In this document: in pieces, positions 13,823 through 13,826 of the stretch | Position numbering within the stretch: position 1 is the first letter of the stretch | Layout of the letters: every line of letters starts with the position of its first letter | Assembly (NCBI GenBank): GCA_035528375.1 | Contig: DATKYS010000034.1 | Coordinates: 1 to 13,826 of the forward strand | Source: a bacterium | Lineage (GTDB): Bacteria; RBG-13-66-14 | Direction: 5' to 3' | Length of the DNA stretch: 13,826 nt | Notes under the pieces: generated by a model | Told to the model about the DNA's origin: nothing | Databases searched by the model: none | Seen by the model: the letters and a program-made list of their open reading frames with translations, nothing else | Translations under genes and position numbers: made by a program

Positions 13823-13826
13823 CCGC

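Overview
The window is strongly GC-rich bacterial DNA. It carries a predicted outer-membrane beta-barrel protein and a secreted TlpA-type thioredoxin, so the host is probably a diderm. The intergenic regions are packed with short hairpin repeats of the 'GTAGGGGCGG' and 'CCCTCTCCC...GGGAGAGGG' kinds. These are common in metagenome-derived genomes of several uncultured phyla. I cannot place the organism more precisely from sequence alone. No tRNA, rRNA, insertion sequence, phage gene or CRISPR array is visible.

Layout. Left arm, minus strand (8-2224): a TlpA-like thioredoxin followed by an outer-membrane barrel protein, probably co-transcribed. A compact divergent promoter region (about 2318-2390) separates them from a plus-strand GT-B glycosyltransferase (2429-3604). 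Next is a 628-bp gene-free stretch made almost entirely of hairpin repeats, including two copies of a composite module of about 165 bp. A second GT-B glycosyltransferase follows (4233-5462). After a 264-bp gap comes a tight three-gene plus-strand unit: a 1382-aa multidomain regulator (two degenerate class III cyclase-like domains, a STAND/AAA NTPase and a long TPR array; 5727-9875), MutS (9872-12550, 4-nt overlap) and a YhaM-type OB-fold/HD-domain 3'-5' exonuclease (12551-13531, no gap). The window ends in another repeat cluster that holds a third, inverted copy of the composite module (13657-13822).

How the genes may fit together. The left arm looks like an envelope pair, with the thiol oxidoreductase possibly serving the cysteine-containing barrel. 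The two glycosyltransferases probably act in synthesis of surface glycans or lipopolysaccharide. The right operon joins mismatch repair, an exonuclease and a large NTP-dependent regulator that resembles soluble adenylyl cyclase in architecture but appears to have lost the cyclase metal-binding residues. The most noteworthy observations are that operon, the regulator, the module repeats with variable but self-complementary arms (whose T-tracts point outward from the 4-13.6 kb segment), and the mirror-image sigma70-type promoters.
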